NCBI GenBank assembly: GCA_039000515.1
Contig: JBCFYV010000012.1
Location: forward strand, 42,472,355 to 42,536,354
DNA from: Timema cristinae
Taxonomy: Eukaryota; Arthropoda; Insecta; Phasmatodea; Timematidae
Direction: 5' to 3'
Length of the DNA stretch: 64,000 bases
Shown here: one piece after another, positions 47,012-58,802 of the stretch
Layout of the letters: every line of letters begins with the position of its first letter
Position numbering within the stretch: the stretch's first letter is position 1
Program-made: the position numbers and the translations under genes
The notes under the pieces: model-generated
The model's input: the letters and a program-made list of their open reading frames with translations, nothing else
Database searches by the model: none
Told to the model about the DNA's origin: nothing

Positions 47012-47789
47012 GAAAAATAATCCAAAGGAAGAATTAAACTTCGATATATCATCAAATAATTTGGAACATCTCACTAAATATGACCTAATAATTCATATAG
47101 ATAGTTTTAAAACATCTATCAAATAGTATTTATCACTGACAAGTATTTTAAATTACTTCTATAACGTAAGCTTGGATAAATTCAGATATTTTATCATAAA
47201 CATATAATGCCTTTTATATTTTCTCTACGCTTTAATCTTTACCAAGATTGATAAATTAAAAATTAATATTATTCTTAATTGACAACCAAAAAAACCTTAT
47301 CATCGACTTCAACCTCGGTTCCGCTTCGCATGTTTCTTCGTTTTTAGATCTAGAAAGTAGGCTCTAGCCTTCGCACTTTCCAATTTCTCGTTATAAATAT
47401 TTTAATGTATACACAACTAATGTTCTCCTCAGTCACGCATCGAGGATTCCCTTTCGGTAGGTTGGGAATGGAGCAAAGCACTCAGATGTGGCTCCATCCA
47501 GCAGGGAAGGAATGTTTCTGAGATTCAATTATTGGATCAAGGTAGTGCGTTGTGGGCGGTAATACTGAGGGAAGAAGAGACACAAAGAGATGAAGGTGAA
47601 GGGGTGTCTAGAATTTACTTACTCATACCATCAATAATGCTTTTAAAAAATACCCTTTGATTTTCAGTAGGTACGCGTTATGGTACTGGTAAAATAGCTG
47701 GTTTCAGCCGACACACTATATCTTAAATGACTGTATGACTCGGATGACAACTTACGTTGCACTAAAGATAAATTACCAGCTTCATATTT
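47012..47789. other. spacer with a mixed-composition patch
   Basis: About 47430-47620 is GC-richer (TCCCTTTCGGTAGGTTGGG, GATGAAGGTGAAGGGGTG), with no recognisable protein. The rest is AT-rich. Confidence 0.45.
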
Positions 47790-48060
47790 TAGTGGTAGGA
47801 TGTCTTGGTTGACCTATAGGTCATGGTTTAGATTCTCGGATTGGCCGAGGTGATTTTTCTCGAAAGGGGAATAATTTCCAAGGTCACAAGGGTTTGGTTA
47901 GTTGGACTTAAGTTAGATCAAGATCATAATTGGCTTCACTATTTTCATCATTATCATTTAAATTATCCTCCCATCATCTCATCGGGATATGAAAAGAGAT
48001 TCCACGGAAGGGATATACGATTATTACATTCTGGCATCGCCTGGGCAGCGGTACATTAAT
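47790..48060 (+). repeat. candidate third SINE-like element
   Basis: TAGTGGTAGGATGTCTTGG resembles an A box, and GGTTTAGATTCTCGG, about 40 bases later, resembles a B box. The body continues through CATCGGGATATGAAAAGAGA to TCTGGCATCGCCTGGGCAG. The tail differs from SINE1 and SINE2. Only one copy was seen here, so this is tentative. Confidence 0.4.
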
Positions 48061-48895
48061 ACTACTTATTATTTGCGCAAAGTAAGCTACAGATTGATGT
48101 AGCCCAAACACATCATTATTAATAAAAGAATATGCAATAGTTTATAGTTAATAGGACAATGTTATACTATTTTTATATTTATTTTCTTATTTATAATCTT
48201 GAAAAAATTAATTTTATTAATTACATTTAGTATTAATAATTGATTATTCATATAATTCAAACCTTAGCTACGTGCCTGTTGGACGTGAACTCTTTTTATA
48301 TAGACCTAATATATAATTTCTAAATTATTTTTGGTTAAAAATGTTAATTTTAAAAAAAAATCATAACTATGATGACAAACTTTTATTTTAAATTTAGTTA
48401 TTAATCTAGGAAATATATTAACGCAGTACCAAACCTATAATTATATTTCAAGTACTCTTGTATAGGCAATACACTAAACCAAGAGCCTTTTCTGGCAGTT
48501 CTTAGCTCTAATAGATCTACAACTTAACATTAGTGAGCTATAGGATTTATACATTCCACTCAAAATACAATTATTACGCCAGCTGATAGTTAAGCCTTAT
48601 AAACCTTTGCCAAAATTATTTGTTGGTGATTATTTTGGTGCAATGCATATTACTACCCAACTAGGCTATCCGAATACCAACATTAATGAGATATTGATAG
48701 TGAAGGTAGAATTCAAGAAAATATATCCGAATTTTTGCGGATTTTTTCTTTAAATCCATAAATAAATAAATGTTATAATAAAATTTCACAAACTTTCCCT
48801 TAATATTATAGATTTTCAAAGATAGGTTTTTAGTAATATACTCTTAAATTAGTTTTACTCATAAGACAAACACATCATATTTTTATATTCTTTTA
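48061..48895. other. AT-rich spacer
   Basis: Nothing recognised. Confidence 0.5.
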
Positions 48896-48896
48896 T

Positions 48897-49094
48897 TACC
48901 ACGTCTTACTACCCTTTTTTTGTGTACGCCTATGTACTAATTACACTAATGGATAAGGTATAGGAAGGCTTAACTTAGAGGAAACGCACAAACATTTGCG
49001 TGGAGAGAGAATGGAAAACCATTTAAGAAAAAATATGGTAATCAATTCCAACATGAGAGTTGCGCGTTAAACCACGTGGCCACGTAGGTGGGTC
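48897..49094 (-). repeat. SINE1 copy with internal deletion
   Basis: The tail complement ACGTCTTACTACCC, the body GTGGAGAGAGAATGGAAAAC and the head complement CGCGTTAAACCACGTGGCC are present. The B-box region is deleted. Confidence 0.75.
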
Positions 49095-49473
49095 ATATTA
49101 TATTGTTAATCACCGTAATCACTTTATATATAAATTTTAAACCAAATTGTTCAAATATATTTAAATACGTTTATTTTAATTTCTTACATATAGCTATCTT
49201 ATAAATTGTTTTTAAATATCTCTTGTGTGCATAATGGCTTTTGAACAGAAACATTTTAAATGAAAAATAAAAGATGTCATCAAATCACAGAATACCTAAG
49301 AGACATTTTCAAGAACTGTAGAAAATCAAATTTATTTTATACTACACACAAAAGTAATATTTTATTTATTGTTTCAAAATAAAAATATTGTGAAAGGAAA
49401 TGCGAAAACCATGTTTTTGAATCGCTTTGTCTTTTATCCCAATCTTAAGGTATAACAACGAAAAACATGATTC

Positions 49474-49720
49474 ATTGGCCGAATTGTCTAAGGCGTCACA
49501 CTCCTATTAGACTGGCCCACTGATGACGGGATACCGGGGCTCTAATCCCTGTCAAGTATACTGAAAGTGTTTTTTCTTAAATGGTTTACCAATCTCCCTC
49601 CACGCAGATGTGTGTATATTGCATCTATAATGCTTCCTTCCTTTTCTTTGTCAATTTAGAATAATTACCACTTATGAGTATTACCAGAATAGATAGTAAG
49701 AGGTACGTGATGACACAAAT
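49474..49720 (+). repeat. SINE1 copy, diverged
   Basis: Head TTGGCCGAATTGTCTAAGG, B-box-like GGGGCTCTAATCCCTG, body CTCCCTCCACGCAGATG, tail decayed to AGATAGTAAGAGGTACG. Confidence 0.7.
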
Positions 49721-49836
49721 ACTATGGCAGAGCACACACTTTGTAATTTGAAGTATCATAAAACCAGGGTTTTTCATGTATTATCGCATTGTTCAAAAGA
49801 GCTTGCAGTGTGCACGAAGCCCAATAATGTATTTAC

Positions 49837-50151
49837 CTTGAACCAATATACATTTCCGTCATAGTGGTAGAAAATTGTTTGTGGCTGATTGAGCTCAACG
49901 CCCACTAATGAATCTTCCCGTAATCTGTTCAGAAAGGATAGTGTTTGCACATTTGACAGTGAAACATACGATGCTTTGTGCAGAAAGACAGTAATTGGTG
50001 GCTTGTGGGAATACGACGGGCAACGTGACCGTAATATGATCATTAACGAGAAATAGCCAGTGACTGGAAACGACTTTGTTCCCATTGAGCCAGAGTTAAT
50101 CCGAGCATTGCAAACAGATGTAGGCGATTCTAAATTTAGACATTCTAGCAC
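49837..50151 (-). CDS. possible exon of an unidentified gene
   Basis: On the minus strand a frame is open for about 125 codons, through GTKSFPVTGYFSLMIILRSR, CPSYSHKPPITVFLHK, VQTLSFLNRLREDS and FYHYDGNVYWFK. It reaches a consensus-like splice donor (TTCAAG/GTAAAT) at about 49837/49836. Base composition is much less AT-rich than the flanks, codon usage looks natural and no low-complexity bias is seen, all unlike neighbouring chance frames. The upstream limit is unclear: an ATG lies at 50151, but an acceptor inside (for example the AG near 50132) is also possible. I do not recognise the family. It could equally be a piece of an unfamiliar transposon. It lies on the strand opposite to the receptor exon. 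Confidence 0.4.
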
Positions 50152-50159
50152 TAATTACT

Positions 50160-52040
50160 TCAAATATCTACTTTATAAAATTGTGAACCAAATGGAAATG
50201 TACTTTTGGTGTTGACTTTATGTGTTCATATAAAAGGTGTAGATATATTATTTTATAAAATATGATAGTTAGTTATTATAGTCCTATTAAACCGTTTCTA
50301 ATTAGTGCTTAGCTAGTGTCACAAGGCACGTATACTCATTTCCATCTCATCTAGTTTGGTTTTCTGGTGAGGACGTGGACGGTGTTTTAATTATATTTTG
50401 GTATACTAAAGTTGTGCTTTCTTTTATGGTTTCACACAAAAATAAAATTACATCTACACTTTATTTTAATTTATGTTTTTCTACCCTAATATCTTTATCA
50501 ATATATGGATAGCCCAAACCGGTACTGGGACACGTTAAAAAACACAATTTTGATAGAAAACCTATTAAATACTTATTACAAAGAAAATTGTTCCGAAAAG
50601 GTATGCTGCATTAGCCTAGAGAGAGGATTGATAAATTTAAACATTTTAAAATCCACCTCAGTGAACCAAACTCTTATTAACACACCACAATTTTCTTTCA
50701 CTGGTAAAAAAGTACAAATCAGGGTTACATAGACAGAAATATCAGAGGCACAGAAACGTAATTTTTAAACTAACGCTACTAATGTATTCTTCAAAGGGAG
50801 TTCCATTTCCACGTGTAAACGATACAGTGCATAGCCAAACAGTATCATTAATTTTATGCTGAGATAATTCATATATAGGGAAGTAACGCACAATGTCTAA
50901 CCACAACCACACTAAAACTAACCGAATTCAATTACAAAATATTGTGCGCATGCTAATCTCGCAAGTTCACTGTATGCTCATTTTTATCCAGTTTAGGTGT
51001 ATTCGTCATATTATTTGTTTTTTTACTAACGTGGTTTTTGTTATCTAAAAGTAATTATCGTTCCCCGCCTAGAACTTTTAATAAATACCATATAGTTTTA
51101 CTGGGTACTTATTTCGAACAATGTTATTATTGTCGTGTAGTGCTATTTTAATAATTTCTGGTTTGATTTGTGCAAAAAAAAAAAATGTGTCAGCAAAGAC
51201 GAAGGAAATGTCCAGCCGAATGGATGCTCATATAATTACAAGGCTCGTGTTGTTTATAAGAATTCTCTAACCAAGATTCTTATATGTTTTAATAATTTTT
51301 GAACTTATTAGGAGTAAAAGCTCGTAGGTCACACAATATTAAATATGCACTTGCAGCGACGAGGAAACTTTCTGTTGATAAGAGAGGTGAACATGAACGA
51401 AAGTGGAAATAATAAATTAGCTGGTTAAACATATAAAGCAATGAAAACTCCTTTAGCTCTCGCAAAGTTCACAAGGCATACTAGGGTTTAAAATACTAAA
51501 CAAAGATAATGTAATGTAGCATGTCATTTATATGACATCGACAGTCAAAATTTCATAAAAAAACTATTAAAATTCCATAAAGACAATTAAAACAAGATAA
51601 CAAATACTAATCTATTCCAATAAGATTTGGCAGGTGGTGACTAACTCTGAATTGATGTTACCGGGAAACGCCCAAGAGTCGAGGAACATTGCCCCAGCGG
51701 ACCATTTTGGTATCGCAAGCATATTCATGTCTTGATTGAAGGGCACACATCGAAGAAAAGAAAGATTATTGTCTCTGTTCGCCACTTTTGCTGACAGTGC
51801 TAGTGAGGAAGTGGATTTATTTCGTAACTCTCCTCCACCTCCCCCTTAGAACTCTTGTTGTAGTCTCAGGCAGTTATGTTGCTATATAACAGATTCCCCG
51901 TGAATCACATTTTTGTATAGTGTTATATTTATTCACTGAAGGAGGAACTACTCCATACAACTTCAGCACCGAATACTACTGTTGCCAACAATGTGTTAGG
52001 CGTCGGTCTCAACACCGCGTGGCAAAGTAAGCCTCTTCTG
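50160..52040. other. spacer, no supported gene
   Basis: Mainly AT-rich. A less AT-rich patch at about 51630-51880 has no open frame of note. No repeat family was recognised. Confidence 0.45.
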
Positions 52041-52450
52041 AAAATATTGAGTATAATGTCAGCATGTCTGACGTTACTATCTATGTTTCTCAGACATAAG
52101 TTAATGTATTAGAATATCTTGCTTTATTTTCAATTAGACATTGAGTATCATGTCAGAATGTCTGACTTTGCTATATATGTCCCTCAGATATAGGGTCATG
52201 TATTAGAATATTTTGCTTTATTTTCAATGTTGATTAGACATTGAGTATTATGTCAAAATATCTTAAGTTGCTATTCATGTCCTTTAGGCATAGTTTCGTG
52301 TATTAAAATGTCTTTCTTTACTTTATATGTCCACCAGACATAGTGTATTGTGTTAAGTGTCTGAGTCATTTTCCATGTCCATCAGACATAGTTTCTTTAA
52401 TCAGATTGTATGACGATTATTTTCCGATGCCCATAAGGCTTAGTTTAAAT
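52041..52450 (+). repeat. degenerate tandem repeat, unit about 95-105 bp
   Basis: ATTGAGTATAATGTCAGCAT, ATTGAGTATCATGTCAGAAT and ATTGAGTATTATGTCAAAAT start at about 52047, 52141 and 52240. Each is followed by TGCTTTATTTTCAAT-like and CAGACATAG-like blocks. A weaker fourth unit extends to about 52450. No coding. Confidence 0.75.
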
Positions 52451-54053
52451 ACGATGGCTATATGCTATAAATATGGATAGGACCAGGTGAATGAGTATAC
52501 TGAGTTGATGAATTTGATTTCCTTTTCTAAGTCCTTACTTTGTTATATTTTATGGCACCCTAAACGGTATGATCTCGTTTATAATATATTTATGGCTACA
52601 ATCAGATCATCTAACATTTTATTCTTGGGCCTAGTTAGGTCAGCGACTGGTTGCAGTCACGATTACACCCTTGTTTGTGTAGCTACTTACGGTGTGCAAC
52701 CTGTGGGAGCACTACTAGATTGAAGTAGTGGCTCGCGAGGATAATGCTTTATTTTGGCCACTTCAGGCGCCATGTTTATCTAAGTGTTCAATATATTTTG
52801 TACTAGCTATTGTATGCCCTAATTATGGGTATATTTATAAATTTACTATTAATTTCTCTGGCAGTATCATTAGGAAACGACCGGCCATAGTAAAATACTG
52901 TGTAGATGCCTGATTGTCAGCCATCTCTTATTTGTAAAATGGAAGCTTCTCTTATAGGTTATTTTTCTTAGGTTTTCTCGTAACACTTCATGAGGGTTAA
53001 TACAAGGAGTTAATGCTATGTTTCTATTTTCAATTGTTTAACTATTATTCATGATTATACCTCTTAGGTATGTCTGGTATTAGCCTGGAAAGATTGTCTT
53101 TTTTATATTTCCTAAAACTTATTTCCCCTTTTTAGTATTTCTGAGCTGTGGCAGATGATTCAAATTAATATTCATATTTCTAGAGTTATTTAACTAAACA
53201 AAATGTTCTATCTAAATACTGTCGGTTCCTTGTGGACAGAGTAATAATACCAATTCATCTAATCTAATTTTTTATATCTCAATAACGAAATACATGTATA
53301 TTAATTAATTGAATTTATATCTTGTCACTCATTTATAATTCTATATCTTTTGTTTACCTTTTAATTAACTTATTTGTTAGTCTTACATATTTCTGAAAAT
53401 TTATTATCATTCCCTTTCCTTCATCTTGTATAACTTATTTGATCATGTAAAAGCAAATTTTTTTTTCTACTTGATAGGAGAAGTAGACGATGCAGTAAGC
53501 AAACTACTAAAAATGTTTCTGAAACGATATCCTGAAGGGCAGATTTCATCTTTAGAGAATAAACTAGAGAAAACTACTTTGTCGATAGCTTCAACATAAC
53601 ATTCGAGTATCCAAGAAAGAATACATATAGTAAATATAATGAACAAAAGCGAGAAAAGAAAATTTATAAAAAGTGAAGACAAACACAACCGATATTACAG
53701 AAATCAAGAAACATGATGTGGAATTAAAATCACTACACATAGAAATGAAACTTTACAAAATGAAAGCCAATTGGTTTTATGGAAACAAGAGAATTGCAAG
53801 AAAATAAAAGTTTCCATCTGAATCTTTGGAAGAATAGCTATAGGATTTTTAAGGGGTGGGTCATGTCCGTATGATGTTGTTGACTGTACCACCAAATTAT
53901 TTAAAGTCTGGTTAAATTTTATTTCAAAGAATAATACCAATACGTTTGCTGCTTCAACTTGTCCCATAGTTCAGATAAGAATTAAATACAAATATTCAAG
54001 CTATACTGCTCAGAGAACCATACAATTTCCTTCACAACTGATTGTCCAAAAAG
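52451..54053. other. spacer, no supported gene
   Basis: Open frames of 60-87 codons occur on both strands. The plus-strand segment near 53700-53790 (KKHDVELKSLHIEMKLYKMK) has a helical, Lys/Glu-rich look but no start, splice sites or family match I can support. Confidence 0.4.
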
Positions 54054-54270
54054 CTAAGACTTCTATGCTGGCGGCCGGGGTTCAATCCTCTGACAAGACA
54101 TCTTGTGAATGTGGGGAATGCCGGGCCACCACCGTGGTTCGGATTCCACGTTAAACTGTAGATCCTTCATTTCATCTCACAAACACCCTACCATTACACA
54201 TTAGCGTAAGTGCGTATAACCCGAACGGGTATTAAGACGCGGTGCTAATAATAATAATAATAATAATAAT
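54054..54270 (+). repeat. SINE2 copy, 5'-truncated with internal deletion
   Basis: It starts within the head (AAGACTTCTATGCTGGCGG), has the B box GGGGTTCAATCCTC, then skips about 45 bp to GACAAGACATCTTGTGAATG. It ends with ATAACCCGAACGGGTATT and (AAT)n. Confidence 0.88.
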
Positions 54271-54537
54271 CATCTTTAAAAGTCCAAGAATGCCTACTAA
54301 GGAATAATTTCATTGCCAGAATAAAAACATGCAGTGATAACAGCGTTTAAAAGATATTTCAGAGATTATGTGCAGGTATTTTAAACCAACCTCTATGTGG
54401 GGCAACGAGAACTCAGAAGACAATGCAGAGGAACGTGACACTTACTAATAAAGGTAAATGATCGTTAAAAAAGAAATTCTTTGAACTCAATATCCAACAC
54501 ATAAAATATGGTAGAAAAATAACATACATACATATTA

Positions 54538-54540
<3 letters not shown>

Positions 54541-54589
<49 letters not shown>

Positions 54590-54590
54590 C
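54541..54590. repeat. (AT)n microsatellite
   Basis: A run of about 48 bases of alternating AT. Confidence 0.95.
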
Positions 54591-54785
54591 AAGGCTAAAG
54601 CCCTATGACTCGAAGAACGAAAACTTTGGGATTTAAGAAACATTGTCAATTTTTTTATTGTAATTTACAAATAAATTTATGAATTAAAAATAGAATTGTA
54701 AATTACAATCAAAAATAGTAGTTTTAATCTAGCATCTTAGACCACATGGACGCCAGTGTAGCTTTTACAACTACTGTTACATTAT

Positions 54786-55050
54786 TATTAGGACCAAGTC
54801 TTACTACCCGTTCGGGTTATACGCACGCTAATGTGTAATGGCAGGGTGATTGTGAGATGAAATGGAGGACCTACAGTTTAACGTGGAATCAGAACCACGG
54901 TGGCGGCCTGGCATTCCCACATTCACAAGATGTCTTGTCAGAGGTGAAGGAAGGGTTTGGTAATCAGATAAATCTGTGCCGGGACCAAGGATTGAACCCC
55001 GGACCCCAGAACCGAAGTCCGACACCTTACCCCTAGACCATCAGATCACC
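54786..55050 (-). repeat. SINE2 copy, full length
   Basis: The reverse complement has the head TGATGGTCTAGGGGTAAGG, B box GGGGTTCAATCCTTGG, body, tail TATAACCCGAACGGGTAGT and an (AAT)n 3' end next to 54780. Confidence 0.92.
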
Positions 55051-55570
55051 ACTCTGCTACAGCATGGCGTCTTTAGTTACAGGCCTTAATACTGAAGTTT
55101 GGCAACAAAGCGTTGAGGCTGCCAAGTGCAGTATTGCTGAGATAGTTTGTTTTACTATGCGGGTTTTTTGTTTCTAGTGTAATTTACTTATTTGAAATTT
55201 GGCGTGGTTAACGCTTCTAATAATGCATTATGTTTTGGGTCATATAACAAAACATACAATAGATGGAAATTTTGTGGATGTGATAGTGATATTCAACAGA
55301 TGATATGATTACTGAATCCTTAATTTTATATATTGTGGTTATTATTACAAATAGTCAACTCATTTTAAATGCAGTTAATCCATTGATTTTTTAATTGGGA
55401 ATGATACAGATGCTAGTGATAAAATTAATTTAATAGAGGAAAACTAACTTTTTCATCAATAACCGTCTTGGGGAATGAAGTTAATAGACATACAATAATG
55501 AAGATTTTAATAATAGATGAGTTCAAAAATAAGTTTATTCCAAACAAAAATCAAAAGCAAACTTTTCCTG
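55051..55570. other. spacer with one dispersed motif
   Basis: GCGTCTTTAGTTACAGGCC (about 55071) recurs in inverted form near 58270-58292. Otherwise AT-rich. Confidence 0.45.
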
Positions 55571-55822
55571 TGCACCCGCTTCGGTGTCCGCATGGTCTAA
55601 GGCGCTACTCTCTAAGTAGGCTAAACTGCCAATGGCGGGAAGATCAAGGTTCAAATCTTGGTCGGGTGTACTGAGGATGGTTTTTCCAAAATGGTTTTAC
55701 ATTCTTCTTCCAAACAAATACGGATAAATTTACTATAAATGTAACCATAATCATCCTAAAAACCATTACATTAATTTGTGCATAAGCGTGTAGCCTGACT
55801 GGGTAATACGACGCAGTTCTAA
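55571..55822 (+). repeat. SINE1 copy
   Basis: Head CTTCGGTGTCCGCATGGTC, B box AAGGTTCAAATCTTGG, body, tail diverged to TAGCCTGACTGGGTAATACG. Confidence 0.85.
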
Positions 55823-56050
55823 AAAAAACTCCCTGTGTTTGGCTTATATATACATTTGATTTAAGGCCGCATTACACGTAGCAGGTTGCAGCGCTGCTTT
55901 CTGATATCGTTCTGCAGCGCTGCGAGCTGACAAATCTGGGTTACCTATTACACACAAGCTGCATTCTGACGAATGATCAAATTGCCACTCAGTGGAGAGG
56001 GAGTTATTTTATCGTCCACACTTAGTTTTGATGGTTAAATTTGTGCCAAT

Positions 56051-56341
56051 ATGTCTCGTCAACAACAAGAAGGGTGACCTGGTGGTCTAGGGGTAAGGTG
56101 TCAGACTTCTGTGCTGGTGGCCGGGGTTCAATCCTCTTTCCCGGCACAGACTTATCTGATTTCCAAACCCTTCCTTCACCTCTGACAAGAAATCTTGTGA
56201 ATGTGGGGAATGCCAGGCCTCCACCGTGGTTCGGATTCCACGTTAAACTGCAGGTCCTTCATTTCATCTCACAATCACCCTACCATTACACATTAGCGTA
56301 AGTGCGTATAACCCGAACGGGTAGTAAGACGCGGTGCTAAT

Positions 56342-56372
<31 letters not shown>

Positions 56373-56600
56373 CATGAAGACGAAGAGCTGCTTATATTGC
56401 ACGGGTACTACCAAAGTTTGAAATCTCGTAGTGTTGTAAAACGCAGAAACAAACGTGTGTGGAGTCGAAATTTAGTGATAAAACGGAACAATGTGTCACA
56501 TACCGTCACGATTATACCTGAATTAGATACTGATGACTTCCGAAACTACTTAAACGTATGAATGAGGACACCTATAAGCATATTTAGTCTATAGTCTAAT
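56051..56600 (+). pseudogene. Harbinger transposase N-terminal relic, split by SINE2
   Basis: The frame starts with MSRQQQE at 56051 and is cut by SINE2 after about seven codons. It resumes at about 56375 with EDEELLILHGYYQSLKSR, KRRNKRVWSRNLVIKRNN, VSHTVTIIPELDTDDFRNYL, then after a two-base shift RMNEDTYKHI and a stop. The order RR.W.R, then TL..EL...D...Y.NYLRM, is the N-terminal signature of PIF/Harbinger transposases (the nuclease that cuts the TIRs). The catalytic DDE part is missing. Seen: motifs and TIRs. Inferred: the two ORF pieces were one before the SINE arrived, supported by the target-site duplication. Confidence 0.8.
56073..56367 (+). repeat. SINE2 copy inside the Harbinger ORF
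   Basis: Head TGGTGGTCTAGGGGTAAGG, B box GGGGTTCAATCCTC, body, tail TATAACCCGAACGGGTAGT, (AAT)n. It is flanked by AACAACAAGAAG (56061-56072) and AACAACATGAAG (56368-56379), a 12-bp duplication with one mismatch. Confidence 0.95.
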
Positions 56601-57221
56601 ATAAACACAGTGAACGTGGTCCACATGACGAAAATGTTGAGAAAATATATCCTCTGGTCTGGTACTACCTTATCTTGACCAGGCGCACGCATGCGTAGTG
56701 TAATATTCGACAAGTTGGAAGCGCAGAAAGCAATCATCCGATCAGAAAATATCAAACTCGTTTGATAATTGCGCTGCCAGCTTTCTGATACGCGCACCGA
56801 TCATTTAGGTATATTACATGATCTTCTTGCAGCGCTGTAAAACGACGTCAGAAAGCAGCGCTTCAACCTGCTACGTGTAATGCGGCCTTAAGATCAATTA
56901 TTTACATCTAAATCTACTGTAATTTCTGGCGTGAATTATTTTCTTTTTTTAATTAACGCTTGGAAATATAATTCCTATCAACTACATCAAGTATAAAAAT
57001 GATAAAATTCAAAAGGAAAATCTTGCCCAGAAAAGAATAAAAGTTACGTACAATACAAAATAATGTATCAAAATTATATTTCCAATGCTGGTAAGTGTTA
57101 GAAGCAATTACTTAAATAACACTTATAATTTTACTAAAACATTTGTATTAAAACATTTTCCTGTATATGGAAATTAAACCCGAATCCTTTGAATAAGTAC
57201 AACAATTATTAATATTTTTAT

Positions 57222-57455
57222 AGACGTTGAGAACCACCTCTGTGACATATTTGTCTAAAGTGCTAGTTTCGTGTTTAGCTAGACTGCCGAGGACGGGGAG
57301 ATCAAGTTTCAAATCTCGCTCGGGTGTACTGGGGATGTTTATTCTTAGTTGGTTTTACACTCTCCCTCTACGAAAATGCGGGATCACTTGCCATATAATC
57401 AACCTTTCCAATTCCAAACCCATTAGCGTAACGGGTAGTAAAACGTGGTGTTAAG
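57222..57455 (+). repeat. SINE1 copy
   Basis: Head ACCTCTGTGACATATTTGTC, B-box region AAGTTTCAAATCTCGCTCGG, body ACTCTCCCTCTACGAAAATG, tail shortened to TTAGCGTAACGGGTAGT and AAACGTGGTG, then ATTATTA. Confidence 0.85.
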
Positions 57456-57551
57456 TATTATTATAGGCTTAGAGCCAGTGCTCTTTTGTAACTTTAATCA
57501 CAATATTCTAATCGTGTTTGTGAATGGTACATATATAATCTTTAGCTAGCA

Positions 57552-57806
57552 GACCCGCCTCTGTGGCGTAGTTGGCTAACGCTCTTGTCGTGTCGAGCTC
57601 GACTGCTGAGGATGGGGAGATTGAGGTTCAAATCTCGGTCTGGTGAACTGGGGGTGGTTTTCCAAAATGGTTTTCCACTCTCCCTCCACTCAAATGCGTC
57701 TTCACTTCCTCTAATTTATCCTTCTCAATTCCTAATCCATTAGCGTAATTAGTACTTAAAGCGTATAACCCGAACGGGTAGTAAGACGCGGTGCTAAATA
57801 TTATTA
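57552..57806 (+). repeat. SINE1 copy, best preserved, with target-site duplication
   Basis: A box TGGCGTAGTTGG fits the tRNA A-box consensus exactly. B box GGTTCAAATCT has one mismatch. The body and tail ATAACCCGAACGGGTAGT, AAGACGCGGTGC and (ATT) end are intact. It is flanked by TTAGCTAGCA at 57542-57551 and 57807-57816. This is the reference copy for SINE1. Confidence 0.96.
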
Positions 57807-57816
57807 TTAGCTAGCA

Positions 57817-58800
57817 AATGTATTTTAAAACTATTATTTACATTTAAAAGTTACAATATGTTTTTTCACCAGAAGTATATTTGAATTAAATATTTTGACT
57901 TGTAAGTTAAGTTAGTAACTCTACCAACCTAGCATTGGTTTAATCTATAAATTTATTTTATTTATATTTCCAGAGCAATTTAAATGTCTTAATTTTTAAT
58001 TATAACCACTCCTTACTTTAAACAATTTTTTAGAATGTTTTCTAAAATGTTATTATTTACATGTTTATTTGTTGTATTTTTCAACCTCTGAAATATTTTT
58101 ATTTAATGATATACTTAAATGAGGTTTAGGTCAAAACGTCAGTATATTTCCAAGTGAAGCATAAGTTTTTATCTTAATACAATTGTAAATATTCAAAAAA
58201 TTCTTGTTAAGAGCCAGTAGATCGCTAAGCTTCATGACGTCACTACAAGTGGAGTTGCCACACTTATTACTGTGGCCTGTAACTAAAGACGGCCATGGCT
58301 ACCGACATAACCTGAAACAGTATCTCTTAGGTATTTTGGTGCCCAAGATGTACAATTTTATATTGAAATAGATCATGTTTAGAGCGTAAACATTTACACA
58401 AAACATTGAGTGAACAAACTCAAACAAATCTAAAAATAAATTCATTACTAGCACTCGAAAATCTTGTATAAATTTTGAATTAGTTCATTTTTAAATAGTT
58501 ATATTAACAGTAAATAAATATGGTAAACAATGATAAGTTTTTTCATATTCCTAGTTTTACCATTTTTGGTGTGTTAGCTGTGCCTAAAATTCTATAAATA
58601 ATAGTAATGTATATTTTTATAGCTTACATTAATCACTTGAAGTATTATTATTATTATTATTATTATTATCATCATCATCATCATTGCTCTCAATCACTAG
58701 TGAATATTGATTCAGCTAATCCACCCTTATTGATTTAAATTGATGTACATATTACTATTGAAATTAATGACACCCCCCAACCCCCCCTCCCGCCCCCACA
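57817..58800. other. spacer with (ATT)n/(ATC)n and C-rich tract
   Basis: An (ATT)n(ATC)n microsatellite lies at about 58646-58686, and a C-rich run at about 58772-58798 immediately precedes the LINE. A fragment near 58270 is the inverted counterpart of one at 55071. Confidence 0.6.
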
Positions 58801-58802
58801 TA

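Larger units (their letters stand above)
55865..56887 (+). mobile_element. PIF/Harbinger-type element interrupted by SINE2
   Basis: The left end GGCCGCATTACACGTAGCAG continues with GTTG.AGCGCTGCTTTCTGA. The reverse complement of the right end is nearly identical over about 60 bp. Both sides carry TTAA (55861-55864 and 56888-56891), compatible with the TWA targets of this superfamily. Inside is the start of a Harbinger-like transposase, split by a SINE2. Without the SINE the element is about 730 bp, so it is a deletion derivative. Confidence 0.85.

Noticed and set aside
53700..53790. Lys/Glu-rich helical segment resembling the C-terminus of Myb/SANT-like proteins
   Set aside because: Too short and low in information; no start, splice sites or flanking domain.
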